This document shows, in pieces, positions 1 to 9,883 of a DNA stretch of 64,000 bases; position 1 is the first letter of the stretch, and each line of letters starts with the position of its first letter. The notes beneath the pieces were generated by a model that saw nothing but the letters and a program-made list of their open reading frames with translations, had not been told where the DNA came from and searched no databases. This DNA comes from Rossellomorea sp. SC111 (GTDB lineage: Bacteria > Bacillota > Bacilli > Bacillales > Bacillaceae_B): the NCBI RefSeq assembly GCF_024733565.1, contig NZ_JANIOC010000011.1, positions 13,031-77,030 on the forward strand, given 5' to 3'. A program made the translations under genes and the position numbers.

Positions 1-78
1 GCCCCAAAGGCAAAGACCGCCTTTTGTGCAACCTCGCCTTATGCTTGTCGGGGCTGTTCAAGCCGCTTCCGCTTTTCT
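1..78. repeat. 123-bp stem-loop repeat, copy cut by the window edge
   Basis: These 78 bases are identical to 127-204, so this is the 3' two thirds of a first copy of the element described at 82-204. The two copies lie head to tail with three bases between them. No coding sense was found here. Confidence 0.85.
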
Positions 79-81
79 TCT

Positions 82-204
82 TGTCCAGCTCCAGCGGCTA
101 GCCCCTCGAGGTCATAAGTCAATCTTGCCCCAAAGGCAAAGACCGCCTTTTGTGCAACCTCGCCTTATGCTTGTCGGGGCTGTTCAAGCCGCTTCCGCTT
201 TTCT
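82..204. repeat. 123-bp interspersed stem-loop repeat, complete copy
   Basis: A 123-bp unit that recurs in inverted orientation at 12502-12624 with the same length. Its outer parts are complementary (AGCGGCT, AGCCCC and CATAAG blocks pair with partners in the other arm) while the middle differs between copies, so the RNA or single strand could form a long imperfect hairpin. It lies downstream of the peptide-transporter operon. No protein is suggested by either strand. Confidence 0.8.
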
Positions 205-209
205 ATGTA

Positions 210-242
210 CAAAGGGGAGAAATCGTCGATGTCTCCCCTTTG
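210..242 (-). terminator. Hairpin downstream of the peptide-binding protein gene
   Basis: A perfect 11-bp stem (CAAAGGGGAGA / TCTCCCCTTTG) with an 11-base loop lies 12 bases past the stop codon of the receptor gene on the minus strand. There is no strong U run after it, so it may be a weak terminator or an mRNA-stabilising end that lets the receptor be made in excess over genes further downstream. Confidence 0.5.
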
Positions 243-254
243 GTTTGTTACTTA

Positions 255-1871
255 TTACTCCATGTCAACAGCGCCTAACCAGTCTGAGCCGGTTGGATGC
301 GGTTTGAAGTTTTTAAGAGCTGCACTTCCTGCGAGTAATGGTGTAGAGTGAGCAAGTGGTACCCACGGAGCATCCTCGTGGATGATTTCCTGGGCTTTCT
401 TGTACAGTTCTTCACGTTTCGCTTGATCTACTTCTGTTTGAGCGTCGATCAGGATTTTGTGTACTTCATCGTTTTTGTAGTAAGAGTAGTTGTTGCTTCC
501 GATATTGTCTTGGTCAAGAAGGACATAAAGGAAGTTATCAGCGTCTCCATTATCCCCTGTCCAACCTAGTAAGAATGCGTCAGCTTCCCCGTTTTTCGCT
601 TTTTCAAGGTAAGTCGCCCACTCGTAAGATACGATTTTGGCTTTAATGCCCACTTCAGCTAAGTCAGCTTGCATCGCTTCTGCTACCTTTTGACCATCCG
701 GCATGTAAGGACGTGGTACAGGCATTGCCCAAAGTTCCATCTTGAAACCATCTTTCAATCCAGCTTCGGCAAGAAGTTCTTTTGCTTTTTCAGGATTGTA
801 TTCATAAGCTTCTACCTCATCATTATATCCGGCAATAACCGGAGGCATCGGATTTTTAGCCATTTCTGCTTTTCCTTCGAAGAAGGCGTCAATGATTGCC
901 TGCTTATTGATCGCATAGTTCACAGCTTGACGCACCTTGGGATCATCAAATGGCTCGCGAGTTGATGTTAAACCTAGGTAACCAACGTTCATGGATGGAC
1001 GTTCGAATAATTGCAGGTTGTCATCACCTTCGACTTTACTTGCATCACTTGGGTTCACACCATCGGCAAGGTCGATTTCACCTGAAATCAGCGCATTCAG
1101 ACGAGCTGAGTTTTCAGGGATCGATTTGAACACGACTTGATCTAATTTTGGTAAATCTTTGTTCCAGTAGTCTTCATTTTTCTCGATGACGATTTTGTCA
1201 TTACGCTTCCACTCAACAAATTTGAAGGGACCAGTCCCCGCATCTGTCGGAGCTTCAGCAAGCTTGTCTCCGAGTTCATCAATCGCTTTAGGACTTACGA
1301 TCGCGAATGGACTCATGGCAATATTTTTCAAGAATGGTGCTTGAGGACGCTTTAATACGAATTCGACCGTCATGTCGTCAGCCGCTTTCACTTCTTTGAT
1401 CACATGACCTTCATCGCCCTTGAAACCGCCAAACATGGAACCGTAGTAAGGGAACTGATCTGCATTTCCATTCATCCAGCGCTCGAAGTTCTTCACAACG
1501 GCATCTGCATTGAAATCTGTACCGTCCTGGAATTTCACTCCCTCGCGCAACATGAATTTGTACGTTAACCCATCATCGGATACTTCCCACTTTTCAGCTA
1601 ATCCCGGGTTTACTTCTGTATCCTGCTCTCCGAATTTCACAAGAGTTTCGAAGATGTTTTTCGTTACTTTAAATGATTCACCATCAGTCACTGTTCCTGG
1701 ATCAAGACCTACAGAGTCTCCCCCGCGACCGAAGATCAGTACTTTTGGATCTCCATTATCTCCGCTTTTGCCGCCGTCTCCTGAAGATTTCTCATCTCCT
1801 CCACATCCATAAAGCGCGGATGATACGAGCAGGATGAGCAGCATTAAAATTGACCATCTTTTTTTCCTCAA
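255..1871 (-). CDS. Peptide ABC transporter substrate-binding lipoprotein (AppA/OppA/DppA family)
   Basis: Extracellular receptor that captures peptides for an ABC importer (SBP_bac_5 family). 538 residues, the usual length. The N-terminus is a lipoprotein signal: basic start, hydrophobic stretch, then a lipobox ending at Cys23, followed by a Gly/Ser/Asp-rich linker. Family features follow, such as the LAEKWEVSDDGLTYKF stretch near residue 90. The start is TTG at 1871, preceded by GGAGGGG at good spacing. It is the last gene of a minus-strand operon after two ATPases, the D-F-A order of the B. subtilis app operon, where the permease genes come next; here those would lie beyond the left edge, past the repeats. 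The exact substrate cannot be told. Confidence 0.9.
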   Translation of the reverse strand: MRKKRWSILMLLILLVSSALYGCGGDEKSSGDGGKSGDNGDPKVLIFGRGGDSVGLDPGTVTDGESFKVTKNIFETLVKFGEQDTEVNPGLAEKWEVSDDGLTYKFMLREGVKFQDGTDFNADAVVKNFERWMNGNADQFPYYGSMFGGFKGDEGHVIKEVKAADDMTVEFVLKRPQAPFLKNIAMSPFAIVSPKAIDELGDKLAEAPTDAGTGPFKFVEWKRNDKIVIEKNEDYWNKDLPKLDQVVFKSIPENSARLNALISGEIDLADGVNPSDASKVEGDDNLQLFERPSMNVGYLGLTSTREPFDDPKVRQAVNYAINKQAIIDAFFEGKAEMAKNPMPPVIAGYNDEVEAYEYNPEKAKELLAEAGLKDGFKMELWAMPVPRPYMPDGQKVAEAMQADLAEVGIKAKIVSYEWATYLEKAKNGEADAFLLGWTGDNGDADNFLYVLLDQDNIGSNNYSYYKNDEVHKILIDAQTEVDQAKREELYKKAQEIIHEDAPWVPLAHSTPLLAGSAALKNFKPHPTGSDWLGAVDME

Positions 1872-1918
1872 CTAAATCCCCTCCTGAATATTGTTTATAT
1901 ACTTATGAGACTTGTCTT

Positions 1919-2884
1919 CTAGTAAAGATGACAAGCTACATAATGCCCTGGTTGGTGTTCCTTGAATTCCGGCACTTTTTGTTTGCATATATCTGTTGCA
2001 TGCGGGCACCTGGTATGGAATGTGCAGCCGCTCGGTGGATTGGATGGACTCGGGATGTCCCCCTGTAAGAGAATGGTTTCCCTTTTGAAACCCGGATCCG
2101 GTACCGGGACCGCCGACAGAAGCGCCTGGGTGTATGGATGAAGGGGCTTTTCATAGAGGTTCTCACTATTACTGAGCTCTACCATTTTCCCGAGATACAT
2201 CACACCCACCCGGTCGCTTATATGTCTGACTACACCCAGATCATGTGCAATGAAGATATAGGTGAGTCCGAATTCTTTTTGTAAATCCTGCATTAGATTC
2301 AATACCTGTGACTGAATGGAGACGTCAAGGGCAGACACAGGCTCATCGGCTATGATGAGTTTCGGCTTCGTCATGAGTGCCCTTGCGATCCCGATCCGCT
2401 GCCTTTGCCCTCCACTGAATTGATGTGGATAGCGTTTGGCATGGTAGCTGCTCAAGCCGACGATATTGAGAAGTTCATGAACCCTTTCTTTTCTTTCCTT
2501 TGCTGAACCCATTCCATGAACCTTTAGGGGTTCTTCGAGAATCTTCTCTACCGTATGTCTTGGGTTCAAGGATGCGAAGGGATCCTGAAAGACCATTTGC
2601 ATTTCCCGGCGAACTTTCCTCATCTCCGAGTTTGATAGACTCGTAAGTTCCCGATCCTCGAAGGTCACCTTTCCGTCGGATGGATCGATGAGTCTCATGA
2701 GCATCCTGCCCGTCGTCGATTTCCCACAGCCACTTTCCCCTACGATCCCAAGGGTTTCTCCTTTATTCACCGTGAAAGATACCCCGTCCACTGCCTTAAC
2801 AGAGCTGACAGGTCGTCCGAGGATTCCCCCTGTGATAGGGAAGTGTTTCTTAAGATTCTCAACCTTTAGCAACGGTTCCGTCAT
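1919..2884 (-). CDS. Peptide ABC transporter ATP-binding protein, OppF/AppF type
   Basis: Cytoplasmic ATPase subunit that powers peptide uptake with the neighbouring OppD-type subunit. Walker A (GESGCGKST), the signature [14 protein letters not shown], and Walker B with [12 protein letters not shown] are all present, and the C-terminus carries the oligopeptide/dipeptide Cys-rich module ([14 protein letters not shown]). The start chosen is ATG at 2884 because GGAGG sits just upstream and the N-terminus then reads [15 protein letters not shown] as in the family; a longer frame to 2947 would only run into the upstream gene. It overlaps the OppD-type gene by 26 bases, which suggests translational coupling. 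Confidence 0.92.
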   Translation of the reverse strand: MTEPLLKVENLKKHFPITGGILGRPVSSVKAVDGVSFTVNKGETLGIVGESGCGKSTTGRMLMRLIDPSDGKVTFEDRELTSLSNSEMRKVRREMQMVFQDPFASLNPRHTVEKILEEPLKVHGMGSAKERKERVHELLNIVGLSSYHAKRYPHQFSGGQRQRIGIARALMTKPKLIIADEPVSALDVSIQSQVLNLMQDLQKEFGLTYIFIAHDLGVVRHISDRVGVMYLGKMVELSNSENLYEKPLHPYTQALLSAVPVPDPGFKRETILLQGDIPSPSNPPSGCTFHTRCPHATDICKQKVPEFKEHQPGHYVACHLY

Positions 2885-3875
2885 AAACTCCCTCCTCCAC
2901 TTCATCGAACAGGAAGCATCGTGTGCAATGTCCTTGTGATGTTTCATATAATTCCGGTGTTTCCACTAAACAGCGATCGAATGCAGCATCACAGCGGGCT
3001 GCAAAGCGGCAGCCGGTCTTGATCGATCCAGGCTTGGGTACATTCCCCTGAATCGAGTGCAGCCGCTGCTGTTTGATACGCATGTCAGGTACAGATTGTA
3101 TCAGGCCTTTCGTGTAAGGATGCTGAGGGTTCTTGAAGATTTCTTCAACGGTGCCCTCTTCCACCACCTTGCCTGAGTACATTACAACAACCCGTTCGCA
3201 TGTTTCCGCCACAACCCCCAGATCATGTGTGATCAAGAGGACGGCTGTGTTCAGTTCTTTATTTAATCGCTTCATCAATTTTAAAATCTGGGCCTGGATC
3301 GTTACATCCAGTGCCGTTGTCGGCTCGTCTGCAATCAGGACGCGGGGATCGCACACCATTGCCATGGCAATCATGACCCTTTGTCTCATCCCTCCGGACA
3401 ATTGGTGAGGATATTCCTTTATCAATTCTTCAGATCTCGGCAAACCTACCATCTTCATGATGTCGACTGCCTTATCCTTTGCTTGTTTCTTTCCTACTTT
3501 CGTATGTATGCGTATTGCTTCGGTTAATTGATCACCTATGGTAAAAACAGGGTTTAACGATGTCATCGGTTCTTGGAAAATCATCGCTATGTCATTGCCC
3601 CGGATATCTCTCATCCGCTTCTCGGATGCCTGTGTCAAGTCTTCATCTTTATAAAGAATTTTTCCACCGACGATTTTCCCTGGTGGTTTTGGAACGAGAC
3701 CCATGATCGACAGGGATGTCACACTTTTCCCACATCCACTTTCACCAACGATCCCAAGCACTTCCCCTTCATTTACGTGAAAACTCACACCATCGACTGC
3801 AGGAACTTCTCCATCATCAGTAAAAAAGGAGGTCCTTAAATCTTCCACTTTCAGTAAAGGACGCTGTTCGCTCAT
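2859..3875 (-). CDS. Peptide ABC transporter ATP-binding protein, OppD/AppD type
   Basis: First gene of the peptide-uptake operon; partner ATPase of the OppF-type subunit. 338 residues with Walker [10 protein letters not shown], signature [15 protein letters not shown], Walker [14 protein letters not shown], the H-loop [10 protein letters not shown], and the C-terminal oligopeptide module with Cys residues ([14 protein letters not shown]). A clear GAGGAGG ribosome site precedes the ATG. A SigA-type promoter lies about 70 bases upstream. D and F subunits of this family form a heterodimer on the membrane permeases. Confidence 0.92.
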   Translation of the reverse strand: MSEQRPLLKVEDLRTSFFTDDGEVPAVDGVSFHVNEGEVLGIVGESGCGKSVTSLSIMGLVPKPPGKIVGGKILYKDEDLTQASEKRMRDIRGNDIAMIFQEPMTSLNPVFTIGDQLTEAIRIHTKVGKKQAKDKAVDIMKMVGLPRSEELIKEYPHQLSGGMRQRVMIAMAMVCDPRVLIADEPTTALDVTIQAQILKLMKRLNKELNTAVLLITHDLGVVAETCERVVVMYSGKVVEEGTVEEIFKNPQHPYTKGLIQSVPDMRIKQQRLHSIQGNVPKPGSIKTGCRFAARCDAAFDRCLVETPELYETSQGHCTRCFLFDEVEEGVYDGTVAKG

Positions 3876-3946
3876 TCAAATCCTCCTCTTCAAAACTATC
3901 TCTCTTTTCTTAATAGTGCTTATTTTCTAAATTTTATATGTCTCTT

Positions 3947-3974
3947 ATTATACAAGATGTTACAAATGTTGCAA
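3947..3974 (-). promoter_or_regulatory. SigA-type promoter of the peptide-transport operon
   Basis: On the minus strand TTGCAA (3969-3974) and a perfect TATAAT (3947-3952) are separated by 16 bases, giving a leader of roughly 65 bases before the OppD-type gene. The surrounding 3.9-4.13 kb gap is AT-rich and holds nothing else I can name. Confidence 0.65.
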
Positions 3975-4132
3975 TCCATTTTCAGAATTTTTCTACAAGA
4001 AGTCGATATTCCCACTTCAATTCAATATATGTCCAATTTATCCTTTCATTCCTTCCATATAAAGTTATTTAGTCCTACTTTATTCACGACACACCTGAAA
4101 TAAGTATGATATGTTTTTTAGAAACACAAAAA

Positions 4133-4175
4133 AAGTCATGACATTTATCACAGGAATTGTGATATGTCATGACTT
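4133..4175 (-). terminator. Rho-independent terminator of the ygaD-like gene
   Basis: A 12-bp perfect stem (AAGTCATGACAT and its complement) is followed on the minus strand by a run of seven T residues, directly after the stop codon at 4182. Confidence 0.85.
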
Positions 4176-4181
4176 GCATTC

Positions 4182-5930
4182 TTATTGGTCAAGCTGTTGT
4201 ACTTGGAAGAGTCTGTAGTAGTGCCCTTGCTTTGACATCAACTCATCATGAGTTCCCATTTCGACAACTTCACCGTGTTCCATATGGATGATCCGGTCTG
4301 CATGAGTGATCGTGGATAGACGATGGGCCACGATAAATGTCGTTCGATCTTTTGCCAGGATTTCAAGAGACTCCTGGATGAGGTGTTCACTCTCTAAATC
4401 AAGGGCGGATGTCGCTTCATCCAGAATGAGGATCGGCGGGTTCTTAAGGAATACCCGTGCAATCGCCACTCTTTGCTTCTGCCCACCCGACAGCTTCACG
4501 CCGCGTTCGCCTACACGGGTATCGTAGCCTTGTGGCAGTTTCATAATGAAATCATGGGCATTCGCTGCTTTTGCTGCCTCAATGACCTCTTCATCCGTGG
4601 CTTCGGGATTACCGAACTTAATATTCATCTTGACTGATTCACTAAAGAGAATATTGTCCTGCAGTACCATCCCGATGTTATCTCGTAATGATCTGACCTG
4701 AAACCTCCTGATGTCCGTGCCGTCTAAAAGGATCTCCCCTTCTGTTACATCATAGAAGCGGGGTATCAGGCTGACGAAGGATGATTTACCCCCGCCACTC
4801 ATCCCGACCAACGCGACGGTTTCACCCGATCTGATGTCCAAATTAAGGTTGCGGAGCACTCTTTCTTCATCTGATTCATAACGGAAAGAGACACTGTTAA
4901 ACTTGATATCCCCCTGTACATTTTCACACGGAACTGCTCCCTGTTCATCATCGATATCATACTTTTCATCCATGAATTCAAATACACGGTCCATGGAAGC
5001 AATCGATTGAGTCAGAGTGGTAGATGAGTTTACAAGTCGTCTGAGCGGACCATACAGGCGGTCGATATATGCAATGAAGGCCGCCATCGTACCAATTGTA
5101 AGATCTCCATTGATCACTTGCAACCCGGCATAACCAATGATGATCAAAGGTGAGATATCTGTGATGGTATTGACCACCGCAAACGCTTTGGCATTCCAGC
5201 TTGTTTGCTTTAAAGCCTTCGTCAGGAAATTATGATTCTGATCCTGGAATTGCTTTTGTTCATAATCTTCAACAGCAAAGCTCTTGATGACAGCCATCCC
5301 CTGGACCCGCTCATGCAAATGACTTTGAACTTCTGCAAGCGCCTGGGAACGATCTCTCGTCAAGCCCCTTAACCTTCCGAAAAAATAGCGGACACTGAAG
5401 GCGTAAAATGGAAAAGCAATGAGTGACACGAGAGTGAGCGATACGTCCATCGTGAACATGATGGACAGGGCGATCACAATGGTGGCCGCGTCCAGCCAAA
5501 GATTCATCAGCCCGGTGATGACGAAATTCTTCGTCTGCTCCACGTCATTGATGACCCTTGAAATGACTTCTCCCGCCCTTGTATTCGAATAATACTTAAA
5601 GCTGAGTCTCTGAATATGTGAGAAAAGATAATCCCTCAAGTCATACAGGATCTTGTTACCCGTCCACTGGGCAAAGTACTGCCTGTAATATTCCACCGGC
5701 GGCCTCACAAGAAGGAACAGGACGAGCATGATTCCCATGATCATGAGCAGCTGGCTTGTCTTCTCATCGGCTGTAAGTCCTTTAGCCCCTACGATGTCAT
5801 CAATGACATATTTGATTAATATGGGGATTAACAAAGGAATGGTGAATTTGATGATGCCTATGATTAATGTACCTATGATCTGCCACTTATATGGTTTGAC
5901 AAACTGAAGGTACCGTTTGATACTGTCCAA
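4182..5930 (-). CDS. ygaD: ABC exporter, fused membrane and ATPase domains (YgaD-like)
   Basis: A half-size multidrug/lipid-type exporter of 582 residues that would work as a homodimer in the membrane. The N-terminal ~310 residues hold six hydrophobic segments (ABC transmembrane type 1) and the C-terminal part has Walker [10 protein letters not shown], signature [14 protein letters not shown], Walker [13 protein letters not shown] and the H-loop VAHRLST. The start is TTG at 5930, supported by AAAGGAG seven bases upstream. Position next to ygaC and ygaB homologues supports the name. The Walker A has Gly where the fourth variable position often is Cys or Ser, which is normal for this group. Substrate unknown. 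Confidence 0.88.
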   Translation of the reverse strand: MDSIKRYLQFVKPYKWQIIGTLIIGIIKFTIPLLIPILIKYVIDDIVGAKGLTADEKTSQLLMIMGIMLVLFLLVRPPVEYYRQYFAQWTGNKILYDLRDYLFSHIQRLSFKYYSNTRAGEVISRVINDVEQTKNFVITGLMNLWLDAATIVIALSIMFTMDVSLTLVSLIAFPFYAFSVRYFFGRLRGLTRDRSQALAEVQSHLHERVQGMAVIKSFAVEDYEQKQFQDQNHNFLTKALKQTSWNAKAFAVVNTITDISPLIIIGYAGLQVINGDLTIGTMAAFIAYIDRLYGPLRRLVNSSTTLTQSIASMDRVFEFMDEKYDIDDEQGAVPCENVQGDIKFNSVSFRYESDEERVLRNLNLDIRSGETVALVGMSGGGKSSFVSLIPRFYDVTEGEILLDGTDIRRFQVRSLRDNIGMVLQDNILFSESVKMNIKFGNPEATDEEVIEAAKAANAHDFIMKLPQGYDTRVGERGVKLSGGQKQRVAIARVFLKNPPILILDEATSALDLESEHLIQESLEILAKDRTTFIVAHRLSTITHADRIIHMEHGEVVEMGTHDELMSKQGHYYRLFQVQQLDQ

Positions 5931-5976
5931 GTGATTACTCCTTTCTAAGATGTGTGTATTTATTTTGCCCCACTAA

Positions 5977-6066
5977 AAAGGGATGACCCCGTAAGGAACG
6001 CAGCACTGTTCCTCTTCACATCCTGATTGGAAGTGAGCAGGTTGCTCCTTACTGGGTCAGCCCTTT
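5977..6066 (-). ncRNA. 90-nt extended hairpin between ygaC and ygaD, candidate structured RNA
   Basis: The segment folds along its whole length: AAAGGG/CCCTTT, TGACCC/GGGTCA and GTAAGGA/TCCTTAC close the base, and shorter complementary blocks continue to an inner stem around TCAC/GTGA. On the minus strand it ends in CCCTTTTT, so it can act as an intrinsic terminator after ygaC or as an attenuator about 50 bases ahead of the ygaD start. I do not recognise it as 6S, SRP, T-box or a known riboswitch class. Confidence 0.5.
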
Positions 6067-6092
6067 GATACCTATACAATTTTAAGTCTCCG

Positions 6093-6623
6093 TTACCCTC
6101 TGTGAGTCAAATATCGCTCGTACCAAATATCAATAAAGTCAGGGGCAAAAGGCCCTTTTCTTTGTCGGATCCAGCGAACAAGCTTGTCTACATTCCGTTT
6201 CAGGATATGATCGATCACATCCGGGTAACCGTATAGTTTCCGATGAGCTTCGTACTCATCTTCATCGAGCAGTGTATATGTCATATCGGGAAACACTTTG
6301 ATATCCAAGTCGTAATCGATATACTTGATCGCCTCATGATCATATACAAATGGTGAACTTAAATTGCAATAATAATAAATACCGTCCTCACGAATCATAC
6401 AAATAATGTTAAACCATAGCTCCGAATGAAAATAGCAAATAGCCGGCTCTCGGGTCATCCATGTCCTTCCGTCTGACTCCGTCACCATCGTCCGGTCATT
6501 TCCACCGATGATCTGATTGGTCGTTCCTTTCAGGACCGTCGTTTCATTCCATATGCGGTGAATGTTTCCATCATGCTTAAAGCTATGTATTTGTACAGCT
6601 TTTCCTTCAGTGGGAACCGCCAT
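6093..6623 (-). CDS. ygaC: Nucleoside tri-/diphosphate phosphatase, DUF402 family (YgaC/Ntdp)
   Basis: A 176-residue soluble protein of the DUF402 family; characterised members hydrolyse nucleoside tri- and diphosphates. The N-terminus [18 protein letters not shown] and the acidic segment with [20 protein letters not shown] (the metal-binding part of the family) are conserved. ATG at 6623 is preferred because AGAAGGGG lies just ahead of it; an upstream in-frame ATG at 6641 would bury that ribosome site. It sits between ygaB and ygaD homologues as in B. subtilis. Confidence 0.85.
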   Translation of the reverse strand: MAVPTEGKAVQIHSFKHDGNIHRIWNETTVLKGTTNQIIGGNDRTMVTESDGRTWMTREPAICYFHSELWFNIICMIREDGIYYYCNLSSPFVYDHEAIKYIDYDLDIKVFPDMTYTLLDEDEYEAHRKLYGYPDVIDHILKRNVDKLVRWIRQRKGPFAPDFIDIWYERYLTHRG

Positions 6624-6710
6624 CGTATCCCCTTCTTTCATTTCAGAATTACCTTTATATATACTTGTCTATTTTATCATTATAACGTTTCCTCAGAAAA
6701 TTTAAAACAA

Positions 6711-6750
6711 AAGGGCTATCCTTAAAGAAAATATCCTTTAAGAATGGCCC
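6711..6750 (-). terminator. Terminator after ygaB
   Basis: On the minus strand a GGGC.../...GCCC stem with an inner CTTAAAG/CTTTAAG block is followed by TTTTGTTTT, about 75 bases beyond the ygaB stop codon. Confidence 0.6.
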
Positions 6751-6823
6751 TGTAAGGTTGAAAAATGGGGTTTATAGTGGTCTTGGGAACATAAATGAAA
6801 TGCTTTGTGGGATCTTGTTCCCT

Positions 6824-7084
6824 TTACGTTGTGACACTGCTTTGTTCCTTCTGATAAGAAAGAATCACTTCATCTGTTTGTCTTTGGAACATTTGTTGAA
6901 TTTCCCTGAGCTCCTTCTTCTTTGAAAGGATTTCCTGCTGCAGGCATTCAACCCGGGTCATTTCCTGAAGCTCGATCAATTCCTTCTCCAACTCCTGACA
7001 CCGCTCTATCTCAGACTGAAGATATAACAACTTATCCATCGTCTCCAACTGCTCAGTAACCAACTCATTAAAACGCTGCTGCAT
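6824..7084 (-). CDS. ygaB: Coiled-coil protein of the YgaB family
   Basis: About 86 residues, almost all predictable as one charged heptad-like helix (QLETMDKLLYLQSEIERCQELEK and on), resembling B. subtilis YgaB, whose function is unknown. I place the start at ATG 7084 (GTG at 7087 is an alternative), because AGAGGAG lies 9-12 bases upstream and the protein then begins like the family. The open frame continues upstream to 7204, but those extra 40 codons include MEVRPS, which is encoded by the end of a mobile-type repeat and is unlikely to be protein. Confidence 0.72.
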   Translation of the reverse strand: MQQRFNELVTEQLETMDKLLYLQSEIERCQELEKELIELQEMTRVECLQQEILSKKKELREIQQMFQRQTDEVILSYQKEQSSVTT

Positions 7085-7187
7085 CACTTCAACCAACTCC
7101 TCTAAACAAGCTCTCCTAACACATTCTCCCCACCTAAGCCCATTCCCTTTGACTATTTCTGTCACAATCGTGAAAGTTTTGTCGATG

Positions 7188-7286
7188 GAGGGACGGACCT
7201 CCATTTAAAATGGTTATTACAATTAAAAATGTTGTTAAATAAGGATTTGTATGATTATGAGCTGCGTTTTGAGAGGTCCGTCCCTC
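7188..7286. repeat. GAGGGACGGACCT-ended repeat element, 99 bp
   Basis: Perfect 13-bp inverted ends GAGGGACGGACCT (7188-7200) and its complement (7274-7286) bound an AT-rich, non-coding interior. It fills the gap between ygaB and sspE. Related copies are at 11274, 12099, 48375 and 51442. It looks like a miniature inverted-repeat element, but no target duplication was clear. Confidence 0.8.
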
Positions 7287-7296
7287 AAAAATAAAA

Positions 7297-7321
7297 AAGC
7301 ACCCATCGAAATGGGTGCTTT
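7297..7321 (-). terminator. Terminator of sspE
   Basis: Stem AAAGCACCCAT / ATGGGTGCTTT with a 3-base loop followed by a T run on the minus strand, 20 bases after the sspE stop. Confidence 0.85.
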
Positions 7322-7341
7322 CTCTGTCAAGAACAATGAAA

Positions 7342-7545
7342 TTATTGTTGTTGACCGTATTTTCCAGAAGCTTTCGCTTTGTTAGCTTCTGCTTGTTGGT
7401 TTTGTTGCTTTACTTGTTGAGCTGCTGTCGTTTCTGAAGCGAACTCAGTACCGAATTGTTGTTGAGCTTGACCAGCTTGAGCGTTTTGTTGTTTCACGTG
7501 TTGAACGCTTGTACCAGATTGAGTTTTGTTTGGTTGTTTTGCCAT
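7342..7545 (-). CDS. sspE: Gamma-type small acid-soluble spore protein
   Basis: A 67-residue Gln/Ala-rich protein stored in the spore core as an amino-acid reserve and broken down on germination. The GPR-protease cleavage motif TEFASE is present once, followed by the typical QQVKQQNQQAEA stretch. B. subtilis SspE carries two such repeats in about 84 residues, so this is a short single-repeat form. ATG at 7545 has a perfect GGAGGTGAT upstream; the longer frame to 7578 would cover this site. No sporulation promoter was assigned with confidence. Confidence 0.92.
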   Translation of the reverse strand: MAKQPNKTQSGTSVQHVKQQNAQAGQAQQQFGTEFASETTAAQQVKQQNQQAEANKAKASGKYGQQQ

Positions 7546-7621
7546 TGTAATCACCTCCACGCTTATTAAGATAACCAAGCGAGGATTTCACTATTCGATT
7601 AATTTCAGGAAAAACATTCCA

Positions 7622-8371
<750 letters not shown>

Positions 8372-8468
8372 TCATCCTTTCATTTCATTTTCCAATTGGT
8401 CCAAAGCATAAAGCGACCATGAACACGCAAACTAATAAGAACATATCAGTTAAATGGAGGAATGAGTT

Positions 8469-8693
8469 ATGTATGTAGGTAGAGATATGACAGAGCTTTC
8501 AATGATTCCAAAAGATGAATGGAAGAAAAGCGAACTTGCTTTCTTTCACCATTCACTACAACAAATAGTACCTTATTTGAATGCAGAAGGACAATCCATT
8601 CATCGGGAAATTGTCGAAGAAATCGAAAACCGCGGTGGATTGAAGCATGGTGAAGCCGATTATACTCATGGTACGAAGATAAGTTACGACTGA
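8469..8693 (+). CDS. yfhS: YfhS family protein
   Basis: A 74-residue soluble protein of unknown function, convergent with mutY and divergent from fabL, exactly where yfhS lies in B. subtilis. The N-terminus MYVGRDMTELSM and the charged middle with EIVEEIENRGG are visible; no enzyme motif. Ribosome site GGAGGAATGAGTT precedes the ATG. The call rests on size, position and overall likeness. Confidence 0.7.
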   Translation: MYVGRDMTELSMIPKDEWKKSELAFFHHSLQQIVPYLNAEGQSIHREIVEEIENRGGLKHGEADYTHGTKISYD

Positions 8694-8701
8694 AATGAAG
8701 A

Positions 8702-8722
8702 AGCAGCGGGGAACCCGCTGCT
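8702..8722. terminator. Hairpin between yfhS and mutY
   Basis: Perfect 9-bp GC-rich stem AGCAGCGGG / CCCGCTGCT with a GAA loop between two convergent genes; only a weak T run (CCTTCCTATTT) follows on the plus strand. Confidence 0.6.
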
Positions 8723-8727
8723 CCTTC

Positions 8728-9834
8728 CTATTTCTGCAGTATCCCTGCTCCTGTTTCCTGCCAGATTTTCTGGTGTGAGACAGGAAAAGCATACTTTTCC
8801 ATTTCGATTGGAGTAACCGCAATCAGTTCGCTGCCTTCTAGCGTGTTGCTGTCTACAGATCCGACAAACACTTCAATATCCCATACGATATGAGAGAAAA
8901 TATGCTGTATCTTTGTCACAACTCCGGCTTTTAAAGAGCAATCCACTTTATATTCTTCTTCCATGAGCTGAAGCAATTGCTTCCTGCCACTGCTTGCATT
9001 ACCCACTTCAAAATTAGGGAATTCCCATAAATTAGCGAGCAGACCCTTCCCAGGGCGCTTATGGATTACGACCCGATCATCTTCCGTGAACAAAATCGCT
9101 GCCGCCATAGTAAGCTTGCGGGCGGACTTTTTCTTCGATTTAACCGGAAGATCAGTTTGAACTCCTTCTTCAAAAGCCTGACAGTGCTCACGTACAGGAC
9201 AAAGCAGACAGGATGGCGATGTCGGCGTACAGATCAGAGCACCAAGTTCCATCAATGCCTGATTGAAATAAGAAGGGTTTTCTTTTGAAATCAGCTCCCT
9301 TACTGCTTCTTCAAACACTTTTCTTGAGGAGGGTTTGGCAATATCAAGCCATATGGATAAAATACGTGAAAATACCCTCATCACATTTCCGTCTACAGCC
9401 GGCTCAGGTTTACTATAGGCAATACTTAAAATAGCACCCGCTGTGTAGGGACCCACCCCTTTTAAAGAAGAAATTTCTTTCGGCGTATCCGGAACGATTC
9501 CTTCATATTTTTCCCTCACTTCTCTTACAGCTGTTTGCAGATTCCTGACTCTGGAATAATAACCGAGGCCTTCCCACGCTTTCAGTACATCTTCTTCATC
9601 TGCAGAGGCAAGAGCATCTATTGTAGGAAATTTCTCGATGAATCGGTTAAAATAAGGTATGACCGTATCCACCCTTGTTTGCTGCAGCATGATCTCTGAC
9701 ACCCATACTTTATATGGATCTTGATCATTCCTCCACGGCAGATCACGTTGTTCTCTTGAAAACCATGAAATCAAATCTTTCTGAAATTCCTCACGGTTGA
9801 TGGTTTGTAAGTGTTTCAGTGGTTCTTCTATCAA
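8728..9834 (-). CDS. mutY: Adenine DNA glycosylase MutY
   Basis: Removes adenine mispaired with 8-oxoguanine in base excision repair. 368 residues with the helix-hairpin-helix [13 protein letters not shown] (about 124-136), catalytic Glu47 in [11 protein letters not shown] and Asp148 in [10 protein letters not shown], and four iron-sulfur cysteines at 202, 209, 212 and 218 in the C-x6-C-x2-C-x5-C spacing. The C-terminal third is the NUDIX-like 8-oxoG recognition domain. Start is TTG at 9834 with GGAGGT six bases upstream. Confidence 0.95.
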   Translation of the reverse strand: MIEEPLKHLQTINREEFQKDLISWFSREQRDLPWRNDQDPYKVWVSEIMLQQTRVDTVIPYFNRFIEKFPTIDALASADEEDVLKAWEGLGYYSRVRNLQTAVREVREKYEGIVPDTPKEISSLKGVGPYTAGAILSIAYSKPEPAVDGNVMRVFSRILSIWLDIAKPSSRKVFEEAVRELISKENPSYFNQALMELGALICTPTSPSCLLCPVREHCQAFEEGVQTDLPVKSKKKSARKLTMAAAILFTEDDRVVIHKRPGKGLLANLWEFPNFEVGNASSGRKQLLQLMEEEYKVDCSLKAGVVTKIQHIFSHIVWDIEVFVGSVDSNTLEGSELIAVTPIEMEKYAFPVSHQKIWQETGAGILQK

Positions 9835-9883
9835 TTTTGTACCTCCAGGATGTTAATTGTTTCATTGAATAGGGAATAAATAA

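Noticed and set aside
26..307. A 93-codon frame with a repeated peptide (QPRLMLVGAVQAASAF twice)
   Set aside because: The repeat is only the translation of the tandem 123-bp non-coding element; no ribosome site and the frame runs into the opposite-strand receptor gene.
5977..6066. 6S RNA or SRP RNA in the ygaC-ygaD gap
   Set aside because: Lacks the SRP Alu and GGAAGG-loop core and the 6S central bubble; also far shorter than Bacillus 6S or scRNA.
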